From assembly GCA_016630955.3 (NCBI GenBank), contig CM049989.1:1054001-1118000 (forward strand): a DNA stretch of 64,000 nt, written 5' to 3'. The position numbers and the translations under genes were made by a program. This document shows positions 31,693-42,599 of this stretch, in pieces. Position 1 is the stretch's first letter; the number at the start of each line of letters is the position of its first letter. A model generated the notes under the pieces. The model saw only the letters and a list, made by a program, of their open reading frames with translations, was not told the DNA's origin and ran no database searches. The stretch comes from Didymella arachidicola (Eukaryota > Ascomycota > Dothideomycetes > Pleosporales > Didymellaceae).

Positions 31693-32168
31693 AGCTGCGG
31701 CAGTTCTTGAGTAGAACTCTGGGGTCGTTGTTGAAGTACGTAGTCTCGTGGATGCAGGGGTGAGTAACGCGGTCGGAGCTCTCAGCGCGGTAGTAGTGGT
31801 GATGGAGGACCCCGGTGCGGCGACTTGCACCAGAGCACGTGTGTGAAAGTAGCAGAAGACGTGTTTTGCGAATTTGACATTTGGTTTGCGGGGATGGCGC
31901 GTTAGCATCAGAGTGATGACTGGTGATGGAGCCCAATTTTTTCCTGCCTTTCTCGGAACCATTCCGACCCAAACTCTTAGCGCTCGACGTCATGTTCGAG
32001 ATCCCCAAGTCGGCAGCATCACTCTCGTGCGAATACGAAGAAGATGGCTACACCTGGTTCGTAGTCGTTGGAAGATCTTTAAGTCTGCAGAGATTGTGCG
32101 AGTGGCTGCAAGAATTATAAACTGCTGAACATTCAAATGCTGAGTTTTGTCTACACGCTTATAGCAGT
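31693..32168. other. Intergenic region with possible extended SUA5 start and a small ORF
   Basis: SUA5 frame stays open to 31962 on the minus strand. On the plus strand a 65-codon frame (31923-32120, MMEPNFFLPF...) has protein-like composition but no relatives that I recognise. The rest is the 3' flank of allantoicase. Confidence 0.4.
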
Positions 32169-33269
32169 CTAGATCCTCTTTCCAAACACCCTGAAGCGCT
32201 TCACACCACCGTCAGGAATAATGACGAGTTTCGCGTGAGTATACTTCTTGCCCTGTACACTGCTCAACTCGTCCTTGTACGTGATCTCAACATCTGGCCC
32301 GCTCTTCTGCGGGCTGAGCACCTCCGTCCACGCGCCATCATCGTGAGAAGGGTCCTTATCGAAAGACCCGGCGTACACTTGCACCTTCTGCGGGAAGTTG
32401 CCACGGAAATGCGCTGTGTCGATGACAATGTGCTCAATCTCGCCGGCAGCGCCCAGACGCACGATCGTCCAGTCGACGTGCTCGCCGCGTGTGCGCTTCG
32501 TCTCCCATCCGTCGCCCATGTCCTTGCCTCGCCCCGGCAGGAGGAGGTTGTCCTTGGTACCAAAGTGTTGGTCTGAGCAGGCTGTCGCGACACCACCCAT
32601 CACCGTCGCGCTGAGCTCGAAGACCGCGCTGGTGTCCTGAGGGAAAACGGGCACCGCGTTGCCATAAAGTCTGAAGCGCGCAATGCCGCCGTCGGGGTAC
32701 ATCAGCAATCGGACGTGTGTGTATGCCTTCTCCGTGATCTGGTCTAGCAACCACCCGTGACGCTGAGAAGGCCCGCACTCCTGCTTGCTCAGGATCGTCT
32801 CCCACTTGTACCCGTCTGCCTTGACCTCATCATCGCTGCCTGCGAACGCGCCTTCCACTGCGATCTCGGGCGCGTGGTTGCCGTTGAAGAACGCCGTGTC
32901 GATCTCTACACCTGCAACCCTGCCGGATGCTGTGCCCAGTCTGATGATGACCCAGTCGGCGGGCTCAGTGTTATGGCGACGCGTTTCCCAGCCGTCGTAC
33001 CACGCACCCGAGTGCACAAAGACTCCGGGCCGTGAGATGGGTGCGGTCTTGGTGATCAGGTTCTCGGCGGCTGCGAACCACTCATCGCTGAAGGCTACGA
33101 TCTTGGAGCCGAGAGGCGCGGAGATGAGATCTACAAGATGTCAGCGGCGCTCCTGCTTTAAGAGGCAGTACCAAGTGGGCGATTGAGGAAGGAGCGTACC
33201 GGTGAAGTTCGACTTGAAGGTCGAGTCGATCTGGTCGGCGGGGATGAACTTGGCGGCTGTGGCTGCCAT
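32169..33269 (-). CDS. DAL2: Allantoicase
   Basis: Hydrolyses allantoate to ureidoglycolate and urea in purine catabolism. Exons 33200-33269 and 32169-33130, intron 69 bp (GTACGC donor, CGCTGAC branch, TAG acceptor), 343 residues. The product is the usual tandem of two allantoicase repeats, each with the signature seen as DGWETRRHNTEPADWVIIRL in repeat 1 and DGWETKRTRGEHVDWTIVRL in repeat 2, and matching endings (MYPDGGIARFRLYG, IIPDGGVKRFRVFG). N-terminus MAATAAKFIPADQIDSTFKS leads into DLISAPLGSKIVAFSDEWF across the splice, as in other fungi. No sign of nitrogen-gene clustering in the immediate neighbours. Cytosolic or peroxisomal location cannot be told: the C-terminus is FGKRI, not PTS1. 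Confidence 0.95.
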
Positions 33270-34269
33270 GGTGGATTGTGAGTAATTGTAAACTTAATGA
33301 GATATGATCAATCGACGTTGTCTATATTGAGCTCAAGAAAAGTTGAGGCTATGGAGTGCACACGAGCAGACCGCGGGGCGCCCTCATTTCTATACCTTTA
33401 CCCCACCGTCGAAATATCGGTCCCTACAATCGCGCAACATCCTCAGGATACTCCGAATCATCTTCGGAGGCCGCCGTAAACCTTCAATTGCCGACATGTT
33501 TGACCGAATACGGAGATAGTGGTTACTACACCTGAACAAAATGGTTGCTATCAGGTAAATGAACGGCTAGGTCGCATATCGGCACGAGTCAGGAGGGATG
33601 TGTGGTCGTTGATGTTTCCACACCTGAGAGGATCGAGTAATCGTTTGTTAACGCTAGATGATACCCGCCGGTGATTGACACAATGTTCCACCTGATAGCG
33701 TACTCACACCTACGCCTGAGCATGACCATGTGAAAGGACTCTGGAAGGGATTTATAGTTCTCCAACAAATGTACTAAAACCCTCGCTGACGAAATATCTC
33801 TGCTATGTCATTTGCACAAGCCGGATAAACGTCCGCGCCCACGCACACGGTTGCTACCATGCTCGAATTAGCCCAACTCTAAGCGCGTCTTGGGTGAACG
33901 GTCCTGCAACGCTACAGCATGCACCTCGACAACACTACTTCTTTCCTCGCTCGTGTCATAGCGATAGTATCAAGATCGATTTTCGAAGCACACACATTGC
34001 CCTTTTGACACCCCTAGATCGAGGAGCGATAAGCACGGAATCAAGAGCGCCGCTGAAGATTGAAGACCTATATCACATTTTCTCAGCTTTCCAAGTTTCC
34101 GTGAAGCGGCTTTTCAAGCTACGCTTCAAGAGGGCTAGAGATCCACAACTCAGGGTGAAGTAGACACTTCCACTGTTGCTATGATGAGGACATTCAGCAC
34201 CTTGGTTGCTGGGCTAGGGCGCTAGAGCTCAAAGGACACAATCGCATGGACCGAGAGAACAGAAGAAGT
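33270..34269. other. Intergenic region
   Basis: About 1 kb with allantoicase promoter at its left. AT-rich from 33.5 to 33.8 kb. An 89-codon frame (33894-34163, plus) is not supported by any motif. No repeats or RNA gene recognised. Confidence 0.45.
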
Positions 34270-34761
34270 TCAAATGAAAGTCACCTGGCCTAAGAGAATC
34301 CGAGAATGAGTCTTGCATCCACCGCTTTGAACCGTTCCTTGCGACCGCCGCCTGGTGACGGAAGACTTGAAGTATTTCTGGTAGCGTTCCAGGTCGAAAC
34401 TACCGTCTTCAAGTTCCTTACTATCAGGTTCCCCTGCCCAGCAGAACGTCCGGCAATTTCTGATAACCTCACCTTCCAAAACCGCATCACACTCGTCCCA
34501 TCTGTAAGCGGCGGTCTTATAAGCTGCCAAGCGATCGAAGTAGGCTTGCGAGGTCACCTTCCACACAGTCCCAGTCACGCTTCCAGAGTAGCAGGGTATC
34601 AAAGTTGGATATATGCCCCACATTTTTATACGAACCCCAGAAATGGTGGCAGGTCTTGTAGTCGGGAGTTCCGGGAGATCGAGAATTGCTTGGAGGACCT
34701 CAGGATCCATGAGCGAACCATAGAGGAACATGTGGAATGGCTGGAAGGGTTCACCGGGCAT
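34270..34761 (-). CDS. AIG2-like gamma-glutamylcyclotransferase-fold protein
   Basis: 163 residues visible from an ATG at 34761. The AIG2/GGCT fold is marked by FHMFLYGSLMDPEVLQAIL (the substrate-binding YGSL loop), ATISGVRIKMWGIYPTLIP and GTVWKVTSQAYFDRLAAY. The position that usually carries the catalytic Glu of the fold (pattern LxxYExxxY) reads AAYKTAAYR, with Lys from AAG at 34516-34518, so activity is in doubt. The frame stays open for about 18 codons upstream (AFEPIDKAHYYQFLKGTK...) to a TGA, and a Pro-rich open frame (34751-35008, minus) overlaps one register away, so a first exon joined by an intron ending near 34811-34825 is possible. I cannot settle the N-terminus. No signal peptide in the core. 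Confidence 0.75.
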   Translation of the reverse strand: MPGEPFQPFHMFLYGSLMDPEVLQAILDLPELPTTRPATISGVRIKMWGIYPTLIPCYSGSVTGTVWKVTSQAYFDRLAAYKTAAYRWDECDAVLEGEVIRNCRTFCWAGEPDSKELEDGSFDLERYQKYFKSSVTRRRSQGTVQSGGCKTHSRILLGQVTFI

Positions 34762-34866
34762 GTTTACTTTCGTGCCTTTGAGAAACTGGTAGTAGTGTGC
34801 TTTGTCTATAGGCTCGAATGCTCAGGGGCGGGGGTACTATGCTCGCCGGTCTGGTCGATTTGAACA

Positions 34867-34976
34867 GTCGTGAAGGCGGAGGCGGAGATGGAGGCGGTAT
34901 TGTAGTACTTGCAATCGAAACCACGTCTTCTCGACGAGATGAAGGTGGAGCCGGAGGTGGAGCCGGAGGCGGAGGT
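34867..34976 (+). repeat. Purine-rich GGAGGC/GGAGGTGGAGCC minisatellite
   Basis: Imperfect short repeats of GGAGGCGGAGATGGAGGCGG type, then GGAGGTGGAGCCGGAGGTGG type, interrupted in the middle by about 40 unrelated bases. On the minus strand it encodes Pro-rich runs (PPPPAPPPAPP). G-tract density makes a quadruplex or R-loop possible. Confidence 0.75.
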
Positions 34977-35862
34977 GTACGGTCCATTGGGGAAGCCGTT
35001 GCGCACAAACGTGCACGTTGGCTTTCGCAATAGGACTGTATTCAATATTCTCACTGCTGGATTACTGCAACTGCTTTGGTTCTGAAGTCGCTCCACCAAG
35101 ACTGTTGTGCGGTGCTGATTGAGGCGTAAGATGTTCATCATAGAATCCTACCTCAGCAGAACGCTAGCAGCACTTTGCGTAACAAGTCTCCACCCTTCTC
35201 ATTTCTTCATACTGTGGTTGCAGGCATATATTTTGTGAGTGGAGGCGATGACAAGGGGTTTCGGTCGTATTTTTCAGTCGTCTTAGGCACTGATCTGATG
35301 CGTTTTTAATATTTTTCTAGTCCTAGAGGCTGTAACTTAAGTAGATTGCAGGGATAAGTGCTACAATATATCTAAAAGCAGACAGGATCTGATGTAATCT
35401 AACGAGTAAGGTCATCCGGTTGTGCCGGACCCACTCACAATATATACGTCGGATACCAGTAGAACCAGCCATCCGCCCGGTCAGGCTGTACTCTTGGAAG
35501 GGTCGACATACAGTAATATCATGTTCCCACTCGAGCCCGTATCTCGGACGTAACTATCGCGAACAATTATCGATCAACTACTACCCCGCAGATTTAAACC
35601 CCACAAAGCAGGAGCGTACTGACACGAATACATGGATCAACCTGAATACGGGAATGGCTCCTCTAGCGTCCGTCATGACCGCCACGAAGTTTCAGGAAGA
35701 CAGGAGCCCGATTGGTGGAAGCCAATGACGTGTGTTGAATGTTTATTGCGTTTTCGCATGGGCGGGTGATTGCAGTGCGCCATGGAGATTTGTAGCATCC
35801 CTTCGGCCGCTCTGCCAAGTGCAGTCGCATATTACTGCAGGTATACACTTTATCAGACCGCG

Positions 35863-35869
35863 TATAAAG
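35863..35869 (+). promoter_or_regulatory. TATA box of the esterase gene
   Basis: TATAAAG 88 bases before the ATG at 35951, in good position for a fungal TATA promoter of a regulated secreted enzyme. Confidence 0.5.
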
Positions 35870-35950
35870 ACTTTGGGGCTGGCATCGCAGCTCAGCAGGA
35901 ATGTGAACTACTCTAGCCCTATCCACAAAAAGACTCACGGATTCAGTACC

Positions 35951-36753
35951 ATGCGTTTCGCTCTTCTAAACCTCCTTCCTGCAGCTTTTGCCCTCCCTGC
36001 GTCGCTTCTTGACAGCGCTGAAGGACCAGTGTACTGGCTGTTAGCCGGCGATTCGACTACGGCGACGAACGGGGGCTGGGGCGATGCTTTCCTCTCCACG
36101 ACCGTTGCTCCAGGTTCGTCGGGCACGAACTACGGCCACAGCGGCGCAACCACGAAGTCCTTCCGTGCAGGTGGCGACTGGAACACAGTCGTTGGCGAAA
36201 TCGGCTCTCACAAGGACTCCTACCGGGTCTACGTAACAATCCAGGTATGCTCCCCCAAATCCATCATCGCTTGAGAAGCGCACAGCGACTGACCCACCAA
36301 AATTTTGGCCACAACGACCAGAAAGCAACGAGCGGTGTGACACTCACCGACTACAAGACGAATCTCGCAACCTTCGCAACTGAGGCTATCGACGCGGGCG
36401 CGACACCAATCCTCGTCACGCCCCTGACCCGCCGCACGTTCAGCGGCGGCAAGGTCGTCGAGAATCTCGCTAACGAAACAGCGGCCACCATCGCCGTCGC
36501 TGAGGCGAACAACCTCCACTGGATCAACTTGAATGAGGCGTCCACGAAGTATGTCAACGCAATTGGATCTGCGGCGGCGGACAAGTACAACCTCAAGGCT
36601 GGCGACCGCACGCATGTGAATAAGTGGGGCGGCGTTGTGTTTGCGCGGATTGTGAGCGATTTGTTGGTCTCAAAGTACGGCGGGGAGTTTGAGAGTGTTA
36701 CGGTCAAGAACGAGACGTTGAGTGCGTTGATAGCTGATGGTGTGGCTGCGTAA
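35951..36753 (+). CDS. Secreted rhamnogalacturonan acetylesterase (SGNH, CE12), splice site doubtful
   Basis: Removes acetyl groups from the rhamnogalacturonan-I backbone of pectin, outside the cell. Signal peptide MRFALLNLLPAAFALPASLL. SGNH blocks in order: LLAGDSTTA (nucleophile Ser), YGHSGATTKSF, FGHNDQK, and the C-terminal DRTHVN with catalytic Asp and His. Exon 1 is 35951-36244, ending VTIQ. The family sequence then needs FGHND, whose TTT starts at 36304. A normal 59-bp intron (GTATGC donor, GACTGAC branch) would end at 36303, but the last two bases are AT, not AG. An in-frame alternative acceptor is CACAG at 36285, giving a 41-bp intron and six extra residues (RLTHQN) before FGHND. With that choice the product is 253 residues, near family size. 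So either a short intron with a small insertion, or a gene disabled by an acceptor mutation. Confidence 0.8.
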
Positions 36754-36803
36754 GTGGCTTTGTAGTAGGCGAGACCGACGACGATGCGTATGCGCGAGGG
36801 TCA

Positions 36804-39245
36804 CTAGAAAGACAGGCCACCACCGAACCCCATTCCATGATATGCGCCGTCGTCCCAAATTCCTACATCAAAAAATTGCTCTAGGTCGAAATCTCCAACC
36901 TTCATGAATGAAAGTGGATCGTGATCTCCATTCTCGCCTACTCCAAAGTTTGTGTCCAGAGTGCTGAAGTCCATACTACTGAGATCTGCAAAGTGACCAT
37001 GCGATAGTCCGGATGGAATCGGTACTGTACTGGAGTCTGGGCATATCAAATGAGCCGTGGAGCTGCTACTCGGGGTCGGTCTTGTCGATGCATTGGTCCG
37101 AGGCTCAGGGTTGATCTTTCCTAGGTACCACAGGCGTGTCATGTTCGTTACGAGCTCCATGGCCCACCAGAAGTCATGGTGGGGCTGCGTGACCTTGTCG
37201 TAAGTCGATCGGGTTTTGAATCGGTAGCATAGAGCTTCCAGACAGATCTCTAGACGCACTAGGTTTTGCGCGGCTTTAACGTCCCAGCCTACAAGGGCAT
37301 GCGCGTCGGATGGTATGCATAGCTTCGCAACAGTCATCATGGCTGATGGCAGTCGCATCCATTCTGAAAAGGAAACTAGGTGGTACTCGGGTGCAGGAAA
37401 TGACAGGAGAGTATCGAAGAATTGCTTTGCGGCCTCTAGTGTTGAAAGTAGCTCTGTAACATATGTGCTATCAGCTGGTGGCGACGACGCGGATTGTGCC
37501 AAAGGACGAAGGGCTACGCTGTGGAGGAGCATCTCGGTGTATGCGTGTGAGAGGGTGAGCACTGAGTCCGTGTTAGGCGTGAGCTACAAACGGGTACTGT
37601 AACTTACTCCGCAGGCATTGCACGCCTTCACTGCTTCGCTTCCAGGTATCCAGTTGGGTCTTCAAGAACCGAATGTGCATGACCACGCGGGCATCGGCGA
37701 GTCCAGCATCCCGTGAAGCTCCTACAAACAGTGTATCCTGGACTTGATCATCCAGTTGCCGCAGCGAAACGAGATGTCCAAGCACTTCGTCGGTGGCAAA
37801 CTCGCCACATACTTTCAGCTCGTGTGCCCAATCAGTCATATCAGAACTATGCTTCAGCAGATTGGGCTTTTGCAGAGCTGCGGAAACCCTGGAGCAGGAT
37901 CAGCAGGGTCGTATGATCTACTTTGAATACTCACATCGAAGCCAAATAGTAACATCCAAGAAAAGCTCGGTGGCGCTCGCGTTTCTCCTTTGGCTCTACC
38001 TCAATCGGCTTCTTGACATTAAGAAAGAACACAGGCTGGAAGTCACGGTGCAATCCAATGTCCAGCGCAAGGCCAATGACAAGCTGATGCAGAAAGAAGA
38101 TTTGTCTAAAGTGTCAGCCAAGACGCTTTGATCTCAAGTGGCGAACGTACTGAGTCCGATGTGAAAATACAAAATGATACCTAGGTAGTATCAGCACCAA
38201 GATTGAAATTTTATGACAACAAGCTTACCATGAAAGATACACAAGCACGCTTTGCACAAGCCCCAGGTTCTTGCGCGGTTGTATGATGGTACGATTCGCG
38301 AGCTCCTGTCTGTAGACGGCATCCAGGGACATTTGGCGTTTATGGTCGCCCCAAGAGGCCGCTGTTATCATTGCCAGGAATAGCATAGGCTTGGTTTGTT
38401 CAAGTTGCCGAGCAGAAATGTCGGCGGGTAGAGGCACAAATGGAAATGAATCTGACATTTGCCTGTACTGGTGCAGCAGAGCGTCTGCTTCTCCAGAGGT
38501 CAGGAGTCGGTCGATGAGATCATCCTTGATTGGGTCTTCGCTGCGCTTCGATGGCCGGAAGAGGCCTTCTGGATGTTGAGCATCCTCATCATGTTCACTA
38601 AAGCTGTGGATACCGCGAATCTGCTCGATATACTGGCGATCAGCGACATCTTCATCCTCTCGAGATGGTTCTGCAGGTGGGTTTGGAATTTCGACGCGCG
38701 GCTCGAAGGATGAGGGAATTGGCAACCAATTGCCTGGTGCTATTGGTCTGTGTTCCTGGCTAACGTTGTGCCCAAATGACCCGGTGAATGCCTGGGGCCG
38801 CTCGGAGACAGCAGGTGCAGATTCAGAAGCGGAGGTTAAATTCGAAGTGTTTTGCGTCGCCAGTGAATTGACAAGAGATGCGACGAGTCCATCAATCTTC
38901 TGCTCGACTTGTGAGATGCGTCTGTTGTCTACTTAGACGCAGTTCTCGACTTCTGATTGAGATGCTCACGAGGGTGCGCGTAACTTCCTGGCCCGGCGAG
39001 GGGCCTCGGCCCATGCGCAATCACGTCCAGCGGCAAAACAACTGCGTACGTGAAAGGTCAGTTTCACACCATGAGAACGGGAGCGCGTACGATACTGGAC
39101 TCAGCGCGGCTCACGCGTACCGTTTACATGTGCCTGCTTGACTGCTTGGAAGACAGCGAGTCTTCAGAGATCGGCACCTTTGGCAAGCTTGCGATGTCCG
39201 GGCAATGCCCACTCGCGTCGCAACGGCTTGCTCGTTGTCACTCAT
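36804..39245 (-). CDS. Zn2Cys6 fungal transcription factor, seven exons
   Basis: Nuclear zinc-cluster regulator of 709 residues. Exons: 39121-39245, 38970-39041, 38229-38921, 38151-38180, 37935-38105, 37608-37888, 36804-37561; introns 79, 48, 48, 45, 46 and 46 bp, all GT..AG, and every join keeps frame. The zinc cluster is built across intron 1: CQRCRSLKTRC, eight residues, then CKRC and FAAGRDC, exactly CX2CX6CX8CX2CX6C. A short linker (RISQVEQKIDGLVASLVNSL) is the usual coiled-coil dimerisation element. The fungal-specific middle homology region spans about residues 180-400 (ALDIGLHRDFQPVFFLN, ERHRAFLGCYYLASM). The acidic C-terminus (DFDLEQFFDVGIWDDG) looks like an activation domain. Target genes unknown; neighbours are a pectin esterase, a membrane protein and an MFS exporter. 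Confidence 0.92.
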
Positions 39246-39465
39246 CCGACTGTTGACTGACTGGATGAAACGTGCATGTTGTGGTGTACCGCGGAACAAA
39301 GGTGCCGGATCGGAGTCGACGCAGCAGCCGTGCCGCGGTGACGACCGGACGCCTGACGGCATTAATTACCGAACATCCTCACGTGCGAATCTTCATCATC
39401 ACAACCTAGCACTTGCTGAGGAATTTATTCGACTCCTTCTCGTTACATGAATTTAATATGGAACA

Positions 39466-40042
39466 TCATTCGCTTGCACTGATGTCTAGCATGGACGACA
39501 GTTTCCAGCCGTGGAACAGAGTCGCAATGATCGTGATAAGGTTCAGATGGATGCTCATGGCGTGCGCTCTGGAGAATGATTTGTTTAGATCTCGCATCTC
39601 GTCACTGACGTCTGCTGTATCTGCAGGCCGTGTCGAGTCGCGAGTCACTGAGAATCGTGAGCGGCCGAATTGAATGGCTACATAGAGGAAGCCACGAACC
39701 CTGATGTATCCTTTGAATCATAAGTCCTTGTGTCCTTGGACCGTAAACTAGCAGATTCAGCAGTGCTGTACCTCCAGCTACTGCGAACGTAATCGAATCA
39801 CTCAAGAATGCCGGGCCTGAAGGCGGCAGCGTGAGCGCGACCACAACAAGTAGCAGACTCTGGATTCGAAAATATATAGGAAAGACACGTTTCTGCAAAC
39901 CGGTGAACGCAGATCGTGGTAGAGACTGGAACGCAACCTTCGTCATGACGAAAGTATGGTACATCTCTGTTCCAAGTAATGTAGAGTATGCAAGCAGGTG
40001 GAGGGGCGGCATTGACGCGGCAACAATTGACGTAAAAGGCAT
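39466..40042 (-). CDS. TMEM205/DUF4149-like membrane protein
   Basis: 174 residues from two exons, 39700-40042 and 39466-39647, joined over a 52-bp intron (GTTCGT donor, CAG acceptor). Start is the ATG giving MPFTSIVAASMPPLHLLAYS; the frame is open upstream but without another ATG. Family signatures: LLAYSTLLGTEMYHTFVMTK, FPIYFRIQSLLL and, after the splice, SFSRAHAMSIHLNLITIIAT. Four hydrophobic segments are visible (about 13-30, 60-80, 88-105 and 145-165), consistent with the family. Function of the fungal members is not known; the human relative TMEM205 is linked to cisplatin resistance. It lies 220 bp upstream of the Zn2Cys6 gene on the same strand and 238 bp downstream of the MFS gene. 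Confidence 0.85.
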
Positions 40043-40279
40043 ATTGAAGGAGTTGAGAGGGTTGATTGAGTCCAAAATCTTCAGGAGAAGTGAGTGATAT
40101 ACGTGAATATTGGCAGAGCTGCACTAACTCAAGTCAATTTACCGCCGGATACAGCGGGTACGGCGTATCTATTACTATCCGTGCCGATGCGAAGGGCCAA
40201 AACAGACGCATCTCTGTCTGTGCTACGTCCACCCACTGGCCGCCGAAGGAAAGCTCTATTTGTGAACACCGGTTGCTTA

Positions 40280-41988
40280 CTAACGCTGATGCGTCTTCTT
40301 CATTTTCAGTTTCGCCCAGGACACCGCTGCTGGGCCCACGTTTGAAAAGGAAATCAGACCAGCGATCGCACCACAGGCAACCGTTACGAGATGGCTAGTC
40401 TTGCATCCCTCTAAGTAGCTCTTTAGTACATGTTCGAGGTCACTGCCGGTGAACATGTGCCTGATCTGTGTCGCGCCAGCATCAAGCACGGTCTTCGAGT
40501 CGATGTCCGGTAGATTGCGGGCCAGGCTTGACAGGAGTCCGTTCGTGAAGGCACCCTCGCACGATGCAACGAAGAGCGTTTCTCCGCAGTTCTCCATGAA
40601 CAGCGTGAGCGTTGTGACTGATGCCATGTCATCTGCCGATACCAACGCCTGATTAGCAATCACCGGAACTTGAAGTGCCATGCCGATTCCAATAGCAGAG
40701 AGTATTTCGTAGCCTACCCATTCGCTCGTATGAGTGCGTGCGTTTGATCCGTATATCTTGGTATTGCCAGCTAATACGAAGATGGCGCCTAGTAGGAGGA
40801 AAGGTTTATAGTGTCGCCAGAAGGTAAAGATGCCGTTTGCCATCATCGTGACAGCCGAGATGCCCAGGATGAGTGGTATCAATCGGACGCCGCTCTGCGA
40901 GGCCGAGGTATCATTGACAGACTGGAACTGAACAGGTAAAGTGTACAGTAGAGGGAAGTAAGCTCCAGCTAGGAAGAAGATATAGCAGACGTTTGCTAAG
41001 ATCGTCTTGTTCCTCAAGAGGTTGAATTGGATCATGGCTCGTTTGCCCATGATACACTCGTTGATCATGAAACATCCGAGGAGTGACGCAAATCCAGCAA
41101 AGCTCCCAACCACGCGTGCGCTATTGGAGGGATACTTTCCTAGCCAGTGCATGGCTAGTACGAAACATGAGAGGAAGCCCGCTACGAGTATGCCGCCGTT
41201 GAAGTCGAGTTGCAGAATTTTTTCTGACAACAATGCGTCTTTGGGTGGGACCGGTGGTCTAAAGCAGATGAACATGGCAGCAGCAGCTACGAACCCGATC
41301 GGTAGGTTGATCCTGCGCAGTGTCAGTTCAGCCATCTCGCGGTCGAGGTCTGATCTTACCAAAAGCAGAATCTAAAACCCGGGCCATCAGTCAGGACACC
41401 ACCTAGGATAGGTCCCAGAACGCCCGAGCTGCCAAAAGTGATGCCTAGTACACCCATGTAGAGGGCGCGATATGTGGGCCCCGCTGTGAGTGCAATGATT
41501 ATGAACGCTCCTGTCATGATACCACCACTGCCGCAGCCCGCAACAACACGTCCGAAGATCAGGATCTCGCTGCTAGGGGCGAGAGCACAAACAACGTTGC
41601 CGACCTCGAAGATGAGAAGGGAGAGCAGGAAGACCGTCTTCAATGAGAAGTACTTGTATGCTTTGCCCCAACACGACTGGAATGCTGTGTGGGTGATGAC
41701 TAATGAAGTGCCATACCAGGCGATGTCGCTAATAGTTCCAAACTCTGCGGTAATGGCCGGTATGGCTGTTGAGATGATCGTACTATCCAGCGCGGAGGTG
41801 AAGATACTGAGGACAAGGCCGACAGTGATTAAGAGTAGCCGGACTCCACGAGGATACTGTATCTCAGGAGTGTCGGTCTCGGGTGCGGCCACAATTTCGC
41901 TGCCTCGCTCACTGTTTGGCTGGATCATATCGAGCTCGACAGACTGTCGATTAGCAGGGTGCTCTTCTGCCTGCCGAACGGTCGACAT
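40280..41988 (-). CDS. MFS drug/toxin exporter, DHA2 (14-TM) type
   Basis: Proton-driven exporter of the plasma membrane. Exons 41360-41988 and 40280-41312, 47-bp intron (GTAAGA donor, CTGAC branch, CAG acceptor) restoring FWINLPIGF, a DHA2 landmark; 553 residues. Start is ATG at 41988 (MSTVRQAEEHPAN); the frame is open three codons further but from a TTG. Motifs: ALDSTIISTAIPAITAEFG in TM1, WYGTSLVITHTAFQSCWGKA, and antiporter motif C as GSSGVLGPILGG. Cytosolic N-terminus of about 55 residues, then a series of hydrophobic segments consistent with 14 TM. Substrate cannot be told. Proximity to the Zn2Cys6 gene allows regulation by it, but that is inference. Confidence 0.92.
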
Positions 41989-42599
41989 AATGCGCAAAAA
42001 ATGTGAGAAGACCTGTGGTTGCTAGAAGAAGAAAGTGGTCTTCTTTTTATGATTAAGACACAAGAGGTCATGTGACGAAGCGCCCTTCTTCAATTGGGTT
42101 GACGTAATTGACGTTAAGATGGAGACGGGAGGCCTAGGCACTGCAGAGCATGTAAGTCAAGGTGCAGAGCACATCCTTGCCTGCCACATTTCGACAGGTC
42201 AATCAGAGAACAGGCTGCATCCTGCCAAGCTGCATCCTGCCAAGTCGTTGCTCGGAGACAATGTATGGATACTGTCCGGAAGGTACGCGTTAGGAGCCCC
42301 GGCAGGCATGTTGATTTCCTGCAGCCTAGGCTTCAGCTGCGCAATCGAGGCCTACCTCCACAGGGAAGCGGTACCCACATCGATTCTGTCAGGTGCTTTG
42401 TCGATCGACATCAGAGAGCCACAAAGACCGCAGCAAGGTGAAGGGATGGGATAGCGTGACGGCCGTAAGTCTCCAATGTGACTGGGTGACGTAACCGCTT
42501 CGAGTTAGCGCGTCACGCGCCTCCGCGAAGCGGCAGTGCGTTGCACCTTATCTATCGACTCCTCTCCTCCCCTCAACATCACTATAATGCATACATAAC
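41989..42599. other. Divergent promoter region between MFS and ATG15
   Basis: Contains a 15-bp tandem repeat at 42214-42243 and a pyrimidine-rich run just before the ATG15 start. A 111-codon open frame (42119-42454) has no recognisable content. Confidence 0.5.
42214..42243 (+). repeat. 15-bp perfect tandem duplication
   Basis: Two adjacent perfect copies of GCTGCATCCTGCCAA upstream of ATG15. Confidence 0.8.

Larger units (their letters stand above)
34762..35950. other. Intergenic region with GA-rich minisatellite
   Basis: Left part may hold an upstream Pro-rich exon of the AIG2-like gene (minus). From 35.2 to 35.45 kb it is AT-rich with no frames. The right part is the promoter of the esterase gene. 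No complete gene seen. Confidence 0.45.

Noticed and set aside
34270..35141. Treating the AIG2-like gene as frameshifted pseudogene
   Set aside because: The core fold is intact and an intron could join the upstream frame; evidence is not enough to call it broken.
42119..42454. 111-codon frame upstream of ATG15
   Set aside because: Contains a 15-bp tandem duplication but no protein-like pattern; lies in a divergent promoter.
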